Assembly: GCA_964213355.1 (NCBI GenBank)
Contig: CAXOVY010000011.1
Coordinates: 62,001 to 126,000, forward strand
Direction of reading: 5' to 3'
Source: JBAXAM01 sp964213355
GTDB taxonomy: Bacteria > Pseudomonadota > Gammaproteobacteria > UBA9339
DNA length: 64,000 nt
Both the position numbers and the translations under genes were made by a program. This document shows, one piece after another, positions 1-9,107 of the stretch (the stretch's first letter is position 1; every line of letters starts with the position of its first letter). The notes under the pieces are model-generated. The model worked only from the letters and a program-made list of their open reading frames with translations, was not told the origin of the DNA and ran no database searches.

Positions 1-225
1 ATCTAAGCCAAATGCCCAAGCAATAGAATACAAAGTGTCTTTTTTTTGTACAACATAGGCATTTTTTCCAGCAGCCGACTCTTGCCACCCCTCTCTAACT
101 GGTGGCAATTTAATAAGCTTGCGATGGGGGTGGGAACATCCAGTAACTACAGTAAGTGACAAAAACAAAACAAAAGAGCCGACCAACCATTTTGTTTTTT
201 TTATTGGACAAAAATTTTGTTGCAT
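1..225 (-). CDS. nlpD: NlpD-like LysM lipoprotein, N-terminal part (runs off the window)
   Basis: Seventy-five codons are visible before the window edge. The protein starts with a charged segment and a hydrophobic stretch ending in a lipobox (V-T-G-C, Cys30), so it should be a lipoprotein. A LysM peptidoglycan-binding motif begins near residue 58 (YVVQKKDTLYSIAWAFGLD). NlpD in gammaproteobacteria is an outer-membrane lipoprotein that activates a cell-wall amidase at division. The gene lies 25 bp downstream of surE on the same strand, matching the conserved surE-(pcm)-nlpD-rpoS order. No pcm gene lies between them here. The C-terminal LytM domain is outside the window, so the NlpD name rests on the lipobox, the LysM motif and the context. 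Confidence 0.8.
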   Translation of the reverse strand, partial: MQQNFCPIKKTKWLVGSFVLFLSLTVVTGCSHPHRKLIKLPPVREGWQESAAGKNAYVVQKKDTLYSIAWAFGLD

Positions 226-250
226 ATATTCATTAGACTTTTTTAAACTT

Positions 251-1015
251 TTATTTTCTACACGGCAATAAACCTGCGGTCCAACTCTTAATCATGTCAA
301 AAGCAGTATAATTGGTCATATCAATTTGAAGTGGAGTTATAGACACATTACCCTCTTTAATCGCACAAAAATCGGTACCAGGACCAGCATCTTCTGCATC
401 ACCAGATGCTCCAATCCAATAAACTGGAGAACCACGCGGATCAAGAGCCTTTATTGCCGGCTGTGCTGGATGGCGTTTACCCAAGCGAGTTAATTCAAAA
501 CCTTTAATTTCTTCAATAGCAACATCCGGAACATTGACATTCAGTATTGTTGCTGGTGGTAATGGATGCGTTTTTAAGCGCTCGACAATTTGTCTAGTTA
601 TGGTCGCTGCAGTCTCGTAATTTTTTTGTGGATCTTTTCCGACGAGCGAAACAGCAATTGATGGCAAACCAAGCGTTCTCCCTTCGGATGCCGCCGCCAC
701 AGTGCCAGAGTAGATAACATCATCACCAAGGTTGGCACCAGCATTAATGCCTGAAACCACCATATCAAATTTCATATCCAATAAACCAGTAACAGCCAAG
801 TGAACACAATCAGTTGGTGTACCAGTAACACTATAATAACCATTATCCAATTGCTGAACTCGAACTGGAGATTGCACACTGAGTGAGTTACTGGCACCAC
901 TACGGTTACGGTCAGGTGCAATAACCACTACTTCTGCAATTTTTGCTATTTCGTGCGCAAGTGCAATTATGCCATGGGCATAAACACCATCATCATTGCT
1001 TATTAAAATTCTCAT
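251..1015 (-). CDS. surE: 5'/3'-nucleotidase SurE
   Basis: SurE is a metal-dependent nucleoside-monophosphate phosphatase of stationary phase. The start used is the ATG at 1013-1015, which gives the family N-terminus MRILISNDDG and has an AGAGGA ribosome-binding site about six bases upstream. An upstream in-frame start at 1051 would add twelve residues that SurE proteins lack. The acidic metal-binding pair Asp8-Asp9, the serine/asparagine segment SGASNS and the loop SGINAGANLGDD are present. The length of 254 residues is normal for the family. It probably forms an operon with nlpD just downstream. Confidence 0.95.
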   Translation of the reverse strand: MRILISNDDGVYAHGIIALAHEIAKIAEVVVIAPDRNRSGASNSLSVQSPVRVQQLDNGYYSVTGTPTDCVHLAVTGLLDMKFDMVVSGINAGANLGDDVIYSGTVAAASEGRTLGLPSIAVSLVGKDPQKNYETAATITRQIVERLKTHPLPPATILNVNVPDVAIEEIKGFELTRLGKRHPAQPAIKALDPRGSPVYWIGASGDAEDAGPGTDFCAIKEGNVSITPLQIDMTNYTAFDMIKSWTAGLLPCRK

Positions 1016-1098
1016 ATTTTCCTCTATTAGTTTTTTATCACTATACCGCAATTATAAAAATTTTGGAAATTTCACTGTCGGACGTTCGTTCAATTACT

Positions 1099-1128
1099 GA
1101 TAAGCACAAACTTTAGTCTGCGCTTATC
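1099..1128. repeat. Short hairpin related to the CTTTAG(T/C)CTGC repeat family
   Basis: Seven-base arms GATAAGC (1099-1105) and GCTTATC (1122-1128) flank ACTTTAGTCTGC. The inner sequence resembles the palindromic repeats at 26485-26540 and 36828-36884. It lies in the divergent surE/thiN intergenic region. It may be a diverged REP-like unit; the resemblance is short, so confidence is low. Confidence 0.35.
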
Positions 1129-1168
1129 GATCTTGAGCTACGTATTGTAAAGTAGTAAAATTAACCTT

Positions 1169-1807
1169 ATGAAAGCAATTATTGTCGCTGGTGGAGCGCC
1201 ACCTTCGAAAAAGCTATTAAACAACGAAATTACATCCAAAAGCATTATTATTGCTGCGGATAATGGCGCCGACTGTTTGTGGAAATATCAAATTACCCCT
1301 GATTATTTGATTGGTGATTTTGATTCAATCGATGATAGAGTTTTACATTTTTGGGTAAATAAAAATATTCCCATTGAGCGTCATCCGCAAAATAAAAATG
1401 CAACCGATGGTCAATTGGCTCTAAAAAAAGCCATTGCTCTTGACATAAAAAAGATTGTTTTTCTTGGATGCCTTGGTGGCAAAAGAACAGATCATCTATT
1501 GGGTGCTTTTGGTTTATTAGCAGAATGCTTGAATTTAAATATTATTGCCTGCTTAAAAGATGATTATCAAGCCATAACCTTACTTGATCAGTCAATAATA
1601 ATCCCTGGTAAAAATGGGGAAATTTTTTCGCTACAAGCTTATGGTGAACCAGTAAAAAACCTAAGTATTAGCGGCAGCAAATATGAACTAAAAAACTATG
1701 AACTCGAAATAGGCAATGCTCTAACATTATCAAACGAATTTCAAGACCAAGCTGTTAGCCTTCAATTTACAAGTGGCAGGTTGATGTTAATCAGAATTTT
1801 TCAATAA
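1169..1807 (+). CDS. thiN: Thiamine pyrophosphokinase
   Basis: This enzyme transfers pyrophosphate from ATP to thiamine, giving thiamine diphosphate in one step. The TPK catalytic-domain motifs are visible in order: AADNGAD near residue 30, GDFDSID near residue 50, the NATDGQLAL segment near residue 77, and GGKRTDHLLG near residue 100. The 212-residue length fits bacterial TPKs. The 3' end overlaps the convergent permease gene by 17 bp. Enterobacteria instead phosphorylate thiamine and TMP in separate steps, so a TPK suggests reliance on salvaged thiamine. That last point is inference. Confidence 0.9.
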   Translation: MKAIIVAGGAPPSKKLLNNEITSKSIIIAADNGADCLWKYQITPDYLIGDFDSIDDRVLHFWVNKNIPIERHPQNKNATDGQLALKKAIALDIKKIVFLGCLGGKRTDHLLGAFGLLAECLNLNIIACLKDDYQAITLLDQSIIIPGKNGEIFSLQAYGEPVKNLSISGSKYELKNYELEIGNALTLSNEFQDQAVSLQFTSGRLMLIRIFQ

Positions 1808-3203
1808 TTCCCTCAAGCCGCCAAGAACGCTTGCGCATCTTGTAAATAATGAGTGGAAGTAAATAAAAGCCTAAAAAACCAACGATTAAAATCAATTCAT
1901 AAAATTTAATATTACCCACATCAATGTTATTTGGTGGCACAAAACCAATTAATACAGTAAACACACTGGCTAAAATTCCAGCAATACCAACAGCCCATAT
2001 ACCAACATTACCAAATGGAATTTTATAGGCACGCTTAACTTGGGGATACTTATAACGCAGACGAATTGCTGCAGCAAAAATAAATATGTAACACGACATT
2101 GCTAACTGACAAGTTAAATCACTCAAAACCAAAAATGAGCTGTTTACAGTCGGCATTATTATAATTACCATGCTAACAATCGAAAATATAACTCCTTGCG
2201 AGATCAAAATTGCAACCGGCATCTGTTTTGCATTGACTTTTTGTAGAATTGGCGGAATACAACCATCCTGCGCCGCAACTAACAAACCTCGAGTTGGCCC
2301 GACAACCCAAGCAGCAACCGAACCCGCCGTTCCAACAACAATCAATATAACCAAAATCGGCATTAACCAACCCAAATTAAATGCCGTAAAAAACAGATTA
2401 AAAGCATCTGGCAATCCAGTTACTAAACTTAATTGCTTAGCTGGGACTACGATTGCCACGGCAAGTGTTGATAACACCAATGACAACAAAATTATTATTG
2501 TTGAATAATAAAGCGCCCGAGGATAATCACGCTGCGGATTTTTTACCTCTTGTGCGTGCGTAGTCGACATTTCCATACCAACTAAGCTATATACAACGCC
2601 GATTAATAAAACCAAATTTCCCGGCTTAGATATATGCGGCAAAAAAGCTTTAACACTAATATCCATATTTATTGGCCTGCCATTTAACAACCATATGCCA
2701 CCGAGCACAGTGATAAATGCAAGCGGGATCAATACGCCAGTGACTGCAGTCGCAGTGCTTAAAGCTCCGGAAACATGCATGCCGCGTAGAGTTATAGCGA
2801 TGATTACCCAATACGTAACAAAAACTATAGCCAGCATGTACCAAGCATTATTCGCAAGTTGTGGGTTTATAATATACGCGAGCGTTCCAGCCAAAAAGGA
2901 AAGTATGGTTGGATACCAACAAATATTATAAATCCACTGAATACAAATCACCGTAAACGCAATCGGTACACCAAACGCTTCTCGCACCCATACATAAACC
3001 CCACCAGTTTGTGGCCAACCGGTAGCCAGTTCTGCAGACACTAATGCACTTGGAATAAAAAACAGTAAGGCAAACACAATGTAATAAAATACTACGGAAA
3101 AACCAAAAGTAGCACCCATGGAAATATTACGCAAACTGTCAATGGCAATGACATTGATCATAACCAGGGTTAATACACTCATTAGCGGTTTATGTGCCTT
3201 CAT
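1791..3203 (-). CDS. APC-superfamily amino acid permease or antiporter
   Basis: This is a 470-residue polytopic inner-membrane protein with about twelve hydrophobic segments. The N-terminal region has the APC pattern: a first helix carrying the MGATFGFSVVFYY segment, then TGWPQTGGVYVWVREAFG near residue 65. This resembles the GadC/YjeM group of amino acid antiporters. The substrate cannot be read from the sequence. Intracellular Legionellales import many amino acids from the host, so a host-nutrient role is plausible. Transcription converges on thiN with a 17-bp overlap at the 3' ends. No obvious terminator separates them. Confidence 0.88.
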   Translation of the reverse strand: MKAHKPLMSVLTLVMINVIAIDSLRNISMGATFGFSVVFYYIVFALLFFIPSALVSAELATGWPQTGGVYVWVREAFGVPIAFTVICIQWIYNICWYPTILSFLAGTLAYIINPQLANNAWYMLAIVFVTYWVIIAITLRGMHVSGALSTATAVTGVLIPLAFITVLGGIWLLNGRPINMDISVKAFLPHISKPGNLVLLIGVVYSLVGMEMSTTHAQEVKNPQRDYPRALYYSTIIILLSLVLSTLAVAIVVPAKQLSLVTGLPDAFNLFFTAFNLGWLMPILVILIVVGTAGSVAAWVVGPTRGLLVAAQDGCIPPILQKVNAKQMPVAILISQGVIFSIVSMVIIIMPTVNSSFLVLSDLTCQLAMSCYIFIFAAAIRLRYKYPQVKRAYKIPFGNVGIWAVGIAGILASVFTVLIGFVPPNNIDVGNIKFYELILIVGFLGFYLLPLIIYKMRKRSWRLEGIIEKF

Positions 3204-3357
3204 GTTCTTTAATATCTTCTTATCTTTACCTACATCTTTATACCATTATTAGGTGTATGGTCAAGTTGGAGTTGCGCCACAAAACAAATTCGCCATTTTT
3301 ACCTTTCCACCCTATAATACAAAAACATAAATTAATCGGGAATTGGAGCTTAAGTTA

Positions 3358-4512
3358 ATGTTTAGTAAGTTTAAGCTAAGTGGCCTGTTGAAAATTGCAC
3401 TAAAACTTTTAGTCAATGACAGTGGGAAATTTTTTACTCTCATTATCGGCATAATGTTTGCGGTATTTTTGATTATGCAGATGACTTCGTCTTTTGTTGG
3501 TGTAATGCGGCGAACTTCTGCAGACATCATCAATGTCGGCGCAAAAATTTGGATTATGGATCCTTCGGTAACCTCTGCTAGGGATAATATACCTTTGCCT
3601 AACTACATACTAGATGCCGTTAGAAGCATGAATGGAGTAAAATATGCCATACCTATTTACAATGGTAGTGGACTGGTAAAGCTACGCACTGGCAGATATC
3701 AATCAGTTGAAGTCATAGGATTAGACGATACAACGCTTTTTGGACGCCCTACTATCATCAAAGGTAATATAAATGCAATCTACAACAACGACGCATTTGT
3801 TGTAGTTAAAAATGCTGATTACGAAAAATTAGATAGCCCAACAATTGGAACAACTTTTGAAATCAATGACCATCGTGGAGTTGTTGTGGCCATAGCAGAA
3901 TGCGCTATGAGCGGACTTTTCGGTACACCGACGTTTTATACCACTTATAACCGAGCAATCAGCACCCTGCCAACCACACGTTTCACTATGTCTTATATTT
4001 TGGCTCACCCAAAAAGCGAACCGGATTTACTTCGCATCAAAAAACAAGTCAGAAAGCTCGGCTATATGGCGATAACCGAGCAAGAATTTGTCAACATGAA
4101 TACTAACTACTACCTATTTAGAACAGGAATGGGTACAAATATTTTAATCATGACCCTGATTAGCTTTGTTGTAGGATTATCAGTTGCGGGTCAAACCTTT
4201 TATACCTTTGTTCTAGAAAATCTCGATAAATTTGGCGCGTTAAAAGCAATTGGCGCTAAGCAAAGTGATCTTATTCAAATAATATTGTTTCAATCAACAG
4301 TCGTGGGATTTTTGGGCTATGGTTTTGGCGTACTCTTGTCTTCAGTCATGATCGCTCTAGCTAAACTAAGATTAGCTAATTATGCTTCTATGGTTACTGC
4401 TGGCAACCTTTCCTTTTCATTTTTTATGGTATTACTTATCATTGTTTTCTCAAGTTACATTGGCATTAGAAAAGTGCTAAAAATAGAACCATTTGACATC
4501 TTTAGAGGTTAG
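3358..4512 (+). CDS. DevC-like ABC exporter permease subunit
   Basis: This is a 384-residue FtsX/MacB-type permease. An N-terminal transmembrane helix near residues 20-45 is followed by a large extracytoplasmic domain. Three C-terminal helices lie at about residues 260-375 and the protein ends in KIEPFDIFRG. The order ATPase, adaptor and outer-membrane factor downstream matches the DevBCA glycolipid exporter of cyanobacteria and MacAB-type pumps. The ATG at 3358 is preferred because GGAG lies nine bases upstream; the TTG at 3343 would overlap that site. It is the first gene of a four-gene operon. Confidence 0.85.
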   Translation: MFSKFKLSGLLKIALKLLVNDSGKFFTLIIGIMFAVFLIMQMTSSFVGVMRRTSADIINVGAKIWIMDPSVTSARDNIPLPNYILDAVRSMNGVKYAIPIYNGSGLVKLRTGRYQSVEVIGLDDTTLFGRPTIIKGNINAIYNNDAFVVVKNADYEKLDSPTIGTTFEINDHRGVVVAIAECAMSGLFGTPTFYTTYNRAISTLPTTRFTMSYILAHPKSEPDLLRIKKQVRKLGYMAITEQEFVNMNTNYYLFRTGMGTNILIMTLISFVVGLSVAGQTFYTFVLENLDKFGALKAIGAKQSDLIQIILFQSTVVGFLGYGFGVLLSSVMIALAKLRLANYASMVTAGNLSFSFFMVLLIIVFSSYIGIRKVLKIEPFDIFRG

Positions 4513-4517
4513 CACAA

Positions 4518-5225
4518 GTGATTTTACAAGCAAAGAATTTAACTAAATGGTTTGGTGCTGAAGACAACAAAACTTACGCTGTAAGAGATGTGAGTTTTAA
4601 TGTTAACTATGGTGAAATGCTCTACATCATTGGTCCGTCAGGATCGGGGAAAACTACCTTACTAAGCGTTATTTCTGGCATCTTACGCCCAAACAGTGGA
4701 ATAGTAATAAGCAAAGGACAAGAGCTGTGGAAGCTTACTGATGCTGAGTTAACTAAATTTAGACTTGATAACATAGGTTTTGTATTTCAAGATTTTCACC
4801 TGTTTCCTAAACTTACTTCTCGAGAAAACATTGCAATTCCTCTAATATTGCAACGAATAGAGTGGGATGAGTGTATGGAAAGAGCCCAAAAAACTTTGGA
4901 GATTGTTGGGCTTAAAGGCAAAGGAGATCTGCCGCCATATAAGCTAAGCATTGGTGAACAACAACGCGTTGCAATTGCTCGAGCTATAATTGCCCAGCCG
5001 GATTTGCTTGTTTTTGATGAACCAACAGCCTCTTTAGATGGTACCACAGGCAAAAAAATTATTTCATTTGTCAGAGAAACCATTTTGAATGACAAACGCG
5101 CAATAATACTTGTTACCCATGACAACCGAATTTATAATGATGCCACACGAATTTTGCACATGGAAGATGGAAAGATGACGGGTGAAATAGACAAAAACGC
5201 CGGAGTAATAACTGATGAGAACTAG
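4518..5225 (+). CDS. DevA/LolD-like ABC exporter ATPase
   Basis: This is a 235-residue nucleotide-binding protein that energises the permease encoded just upstream. The Walker A motif is GPSGSGKTT near residue 39. The signature LSIGEQQR lies near residue 143 and the Walker B LLVFDEPTAS near residue 163; a switch histidine appears in VTHD. Translation begins at a GTG five bases after the permease stop. Its 3' end overlaps the adaptor gene by 11 bases, which suggests coupled translation. The family exports lipids or lipoproteins or acts in tripartite pumps, but the substrate is unknown here. Confidence 0.9.
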   Translation: MILQAKNLTKWFGAEDNKTYAVRDVSFNVNYGEMLYIIGPSGSGKTTLLSVISGILRPNSGIVISKGQELWKLTDAELTKFRLDNIGFVFQDFHLFPKLTSRENIAIPLILQRIEWDECMERAQKTLEIVGLKGKGDLPPYKLSIGEQQRVAIARAIIAQPDLLVFDEPTASLDGTTGKKIISFVRETILNDKRAIILVTHDNRIYNDATRILHMEDGKMTGEIDKNAGVITDEN

Positions 5226-6288
5226 ACTACTGTTCATTATCGCTATATTAGGACTATTAGCTGGAGCAGTAAGTGTCTATGTATATAGAGTTAAAGTAAA
5301 ACCACAGCCACCACTTGCGATTAATTATAATCCTTATGACAACGGAATTTATGCCACAGGTATTGTTGAGAGCTTTCAACCCAATGGTTCTAACGTCAAT
5401 ATTTATCCGGAAGTTGCTGGCAAAGTAATTAAGATTTTGGCACTTGATGGTCAAAATGTGAAACAAGGAGATGTTCTTTTAGCTATCGATGATTCGGTAC
5501 AAAAAGCTATTGTTGCTAAAGATTTAGCCCAAGCTAGAGCAGCTTTAGCTTTGCTTGAAGAATTAAAAGCTCAGCCACGCAAAGAAATTTTGGATGTTTC
5601 TATTGCACAATTAAAATCTGCTCAAGACCAATTAGAAAAATTACAAAAATCCTATAAATTAAACCCTAAATCAGTCAGTAAAAATGATTTAGATAATGCC
5701 ATTAATGCGGCAAATATTGCACAAAAACAATATGACCTAGTCAAGGCAGGCGCTTGGATTTACGACATACAAAATCAAGAAAGTCAATATAGGGCGGCAG
5801 TGCAAGCTTATTGGTCTGACAAAGCATTATTGGATAAATATATAATAAGAGCTTCAGCTGATGGCGTGGTACTACGCATGGCTGCTACTGTTGGTAACTA
5901 CGTTTCGCCACAAGGAGTATATGACACCTATACCCAAGGCATGATTCCAATAGCAACGATGGGAGTGGTAGAACCATATCTAGCAGTGAGATGTTATGTC
6001 GATGAGATATTGGTACCGCGGCTACCAAAACCGGAGCTTTTAGAAGCTCAAATGATGATAAGGGGAGAGACTAATTACGCTATTGCCTTAGAATTTATCA
6101 GAATGCAACCTTACACCATTCCTAATATTGAACTTTCTAACGAAATAATAGAAAGGGTTGATGTTAGAGTGTTGCCAATTGTCTTTAAATTTAAAAAACC
6201 AACTGATATTAATATATTCCCTGGTCAGTTAGTGGATGTTTACCTAAAAGGAAAAAAGGTAAATGAGGCAAAAGTAAATGGTAAATAA
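5215..6288 (+). CDS. HlyD/DevB-family periplasmic adaptor protein
   Basis: This is a 357-residue membrane-fusion protein. Residues 1-22 form a signal anchor, followed by a lipoyl-like half motif (IYPEVAGKVIKI, then GQNVKQGDVLLAIDD). A long Ala/Lys/Gln-rich coiled-coil hairpin covers about residues 95-205. The second lipoyl half (IRASADGVVLRMAATVGNYV) and beta-barrel sequence follow. It should bridge the inner-membrane ABC pump and the TolC-like channel. It overlaps both neighbours by 11 bases, so the four subunits are probably made together. Confidence 0.88.
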   Translation: MRTRLLFIIAILGLLAGAVSVYVYRVKVKPQPPLAINYNPYDNGIYATGIVESFQPNGSNVNIYPEVAGKVIKILALDGQNVKQGDVLLAIDDSVQKAIVAKDLAQARAALALLEELKAQPRKEILDVSIAQLKSAQDQLEKLQKSYKLNPKSVSKNDLDNAINAANIAQKQYDLVKAGAWIYDIQNQESQYRAAVQAYWSDKALLDKYIIRASADGVVLRMAATVGNYVSPQGVYDTYTQGMIPIATMGVVEPYLAVRCYVDEILVPRLPKPELLEAQMMIRGETNYAIALEFIRMQPYTIPNIELSNEIIERVDVRVLPIVFKFKKPTDINIFPGQLVDVYLKGKKVNEAKVNGK

Positions 6289-7732
6289 ATTTGGCTCATC
6301 ATTAGTATTTTTCCTACTATTAACTTTTATTAGTAGCTGCGCCTTATATACAAATCCAAAAGCACCATTGCTACAAACTCCAACGACCTTCAAAAATGCC
6401 AATAAATTTACATGCACAAACCTCAAAGATCATTGGTGGCAAAATTTTGATGATGAAGAATTAAATCGGTTAGTGAATTTAGCACTGCAAAATAATTTAA
6501 ATTATCAAATTGCCCTAAAGAACATTCAAATTGCCAGAACCTATATCATGGAAAACGCTTCATCTCTTTTTCCACAAGCAAATTTAAATTTAGGTGCAGC
6601 GCGTAATGCAATATCTAAAAATGCGCTGAGCGATAAATATGTCAACGTCACTCCGCTTTATAATTTATATCAACTCAATGGCACTGTCTCTTACGAAGCT
6701 GATGTTTGGAGCAGAATAAGAAATAGCGTTAAACAGGCTATAACTAACGTAAAAGTCAGTGAAGCTGATGGTGACGTTATTAAATTAGCTCTCATCAGTA
6801 GTGTGGTGGATTCTTATTGGCAAATAGTCGCACTAAACTCTAATCTAGCTAACCTAAAGCAACAATATAATGCGGCTAGTGAAATTGCACGTCTCAATCA
6901 AGATCAATACAAGGGAGGCTTAGTCAATGTTGAACCAATTGCTAATGCCAAAACTCAAGTAGAAAACATCAAAAGCAATATTAATAACCTAGAAAAGCAA
7001 CGACAAATATTGCTAAACACCCTAGCCTATTTAGTCGGTACATATCCAGAAAATTTTGATTTCAACATAGGCAGCACATTACCAAATTCAGGGGCAAACT
7101 TTACCCACATGCTGCCACCAAAAATTTCTTCAAAAATGTTGATCAACCGACCCGATATCCAAAGCTCTTTTTATACAGTTATCTCTTATGGTTATGCGCA
7201 AAAACAAAGTCTGTCTGCCTTCTTTCCCACCTTTATGCTAACAGGAGCCTACGGTTTTGCTAGTCTTGGTCTTGGCAATTTTACTGCTGGAGGCAGTATG
7301 TTGTGGAACTTTGGTGCTACAGCAGTACAAACATTATTCGATCTTGGCAAAACATATTGCCGATACAAACGCGCCAGGTTGCAATATGAGGCAGCAGTTT
7401 TGACTTATAAAAATACAGTAGTCAATGCATTTATGGAGGTAAACAATGCACTGGCTTCTTATCAACAAGATTATTTAGCTTTGAAGGCATCACATAATGT
7501 AGTGCGACTTGCTAAAGAAAAGCTCGACTTGGCTAATGCACAATATAAATCTGGAGTTATAAATTACACTACTTATCTCGGTTATAAGCTAATATTTTTA
7601 CAGAGCAAATATACATTAACTAGCCAAGCTCAAACACTAACCTCGGATGTAATTCAAACATATAAGACCCTTGGGATGGGCTTGAGCTTGGATCCCGTAC
7701 CTAAAAAAACACAATTGGCAGATACTATATGA
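6278..7732 (+). CDS. TolC/NodT-family outer-membrane efflux lipoprotein
   Basis: This is a 484-residue outer-membrane factor. The signal peptide ends in a lipobox (I-S-S-C) with the acylated Cys at residue 21. Two long alpha-helical OEP repeats follow, with the NRPDI segment typical of NodT/CusC-type proteins near residue 290 and a second repeat near residue 380. It would provide the exit duct for the upstream ABC exporter. It overlaps the adaptor gene by 11 bases and the purB start by four, so purB may share the transcript. Confidence 0.88.
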   Translation: MVNKFGSSLVFFLLLTFISSCALYTNPKAPLLQTPTTFKNANKFTCTNLKDHWWQNFDDEELNRLVNLALQNNLNYQIALKNIQIARTYIMENASSLFPQANLNLGAARNAISKNALSDKYVNVTPLYNLYQLNGTVSYEADVWSRIRNSVKQAITNVKVSEADGDVIKLALISSVVDSYWQIVALNSNLANLKQQYNAASEIARLNQDQYKGGLVNVEPIANAKTQVENIKSNINNLEKQRQILLNTLAYLVGTYPENFDFNIGSTLPNSGANFTHMLPPKISSKMLINRPDIQSSFYTVISYGYAQKQSLSAFFPTFMLTGAYGFASLGLGNFTAGGSMLWNFGATAVQTLFDLGKTYCRYKRARLQYEAAVLTYKNTVVNAFMEVNNALASYQQDYLALKASHNVVRLAKEKLDLANAQYKSGVINYTTYLGYKLIFLQSKYTLTSQAQTLTSDVIQTYKTLGMGLSLDPVPKKTQLADTI

Positions 7733-9102
7733 AACTATCTTCACTTACAGCATTAAGCCCGCTTGATGGCCGCTACAGCGAACAACTAACCGAAGTTGCG
7801 CCACAATTTAGCGAATTAAATTTAATTTTAATTCGTTTGGCTCTCGAAATAGAATGGCTCAAAACTTTAGCACGCGAACCAAAGATAAAAGAAATAAAAC
7901 CATTTACCAAGGAAAACTTGAGGTTTTTACTCAATCTGATTGAAAAGTTTGATGAAAAAGATATTGCACGCATCAAAGAGCTTGAAAAACAGACTAACCA
8001 TGACGTCAAAGCAATAGAATATTTTCTCAAAGAAAAACTCTCTGCCAACAAAAAATTAAAAGCCTACCAAGAGTTTGTACACTTTGGCTGCACTTCTGAT
8101 GACATTAATAATTTAAGCTATGCCATAATACTTACAAAGACACTCGAGGAAATATTGCTCCCCACAATGGGTGGAATCATATTGCAGCTGGAAGATATGG
8201 CACATAGCTATGCGGAAATACCCATACTTGCTCGCACCCACGGCCAAGCTGCTACACCAACCACTCTTGGCAAAGAAATTGCAAACTTCGCTTATCGTTT
8301 AACGAGGCAATTTGATTACTTATTAGCTACGCCAATCCTTGGTAAATTTAATGGTGCCGTCGGCAATTTCAACGCTCAAGTTGTCGCCTATCCTGAAGTT
8401 GATTGGCAAAAAATATGCCAAAATTTTGTTGAGGAGTTAAACCTTGAATGGAATCCCTATACTACCCAAATTGAACCCCATGATTGGCTCGCAGAATATT
8501 GCGACATTTTAGTGCACTTCAATACTATTCTTATAGGATTTTGTCGCGATGTTTGGAATTATATTTCAATTGGCTATTTCAAACAAAAAGTAAAATCTGG
8601 CGAAGTTGGTTCATCGACTATGCCACATAAAATTAATCCAATCGATTTTGAAAATGCTGAAGGTAACCTAGGACTGGCTAATGCCCTACTTCATCATTTT
8701 TCGAGCAAGCTACCAATCTCACGTTGGCAAAGAGATTTAACTGACTCAACCGTAATGCGTAATTTAGGTGTAGCAATTGGCTATTCGGTACTCGCCTATA
8801 AATCACTCCAAAAGGGCCTAGACAAACTCGAAGTCGACCATACCACCATCTCCAAAGACCTTGGTAATCATTGGGAAGTGCTAGCCGAAGCAATTCAAAC
8901 CATGATGCGCCGCTATAACATCGAAGCACCTTACGAAAAAATGAAAACTTTGACTCGTGGCCAAAAACTCGAACCAAAAACTCTACAAAATTTCATTAGC
9001 CGCTTAAACATACCAAAAGAAGCAAAGAAGCGGCTACTGAAACTTACGCCGCAGAACTATCTTGGCAAGGCAGTTGAACTCGCAAAAACAATCAAGTTCT
9101 AA
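7729..9102 (+). CDS. purB: Adenylosuccinate lyase
   Basis: PurB catalyses two fumarate-releasing steps of purine synthesis: SAICAR to AICAR and adenylosuccinate to AMP. The protein has 457 residues, close to the long gammaproteobacterial form. It starts with the typical SSLTALSPLDGRYSEQL. The fumarase/aspartase signature SSTMPHKINPIDFENAEG lies near residue 295, and the catalytic-histidine segment RTHGQAATPTTLGKE near residue 167. The ATGA overlap with the efflux gene suggests translational coupling. Confidence 0.97.
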   Translation: MKLSSLTALSPLDGRYSEQLTEVAPQFSELNLILIRLALEIEWLKTLAREPKIKEIKPFTKENLRFLLNLIEKFDEKDIARIKELEKQTNHDVKAIEYFLKEKLSANKKLKAYQEFVHFGCTSDDINNLSYAIILTKTLEEILLPTMGGIILQLEDMAHSYAEIPILARTHGQAATPTTLGKEIANFAYRLTRQFDYLLATPILGKFNGAVGNFNAQVVAYPEVDWQKICQNFVEELNLEWNPYTTQIEPHDWLAEYCDILVHFNTILIGFCRDVWNYISIGYFKQKVKSGEVGSSTMPHKINPIDFENAEGNLGLANALLHHFSSKLPISRWQRDLTDSTVMRNLGVAIGYSVLAYKSLQKGLDKLEVDHTTISKDLGNHWEVLAEAIQTMMRRYNIEAPYEKMKTLTRGQKLEPKTLQNFISRLNIPKEAKKRLLKLTPQNYLGKAVELAKTIKF

Positions 9103-9107
9103 AAATT

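Noticed and set aside
2170..3044. Several 60-112 codon frames on both strands inside the APC permease gene
   Set aside because: All overlap a coherent 470-residue membrane protein. They are alternative-frame readings of its hydrophobic codons.
7773..8977. Open frames of 92 and 99 codons antisense to purB
   Set aside because: They lie wholly inside a well-supported purB and their compositions are those of a shadow frame. No ribosome-binding site or domain.
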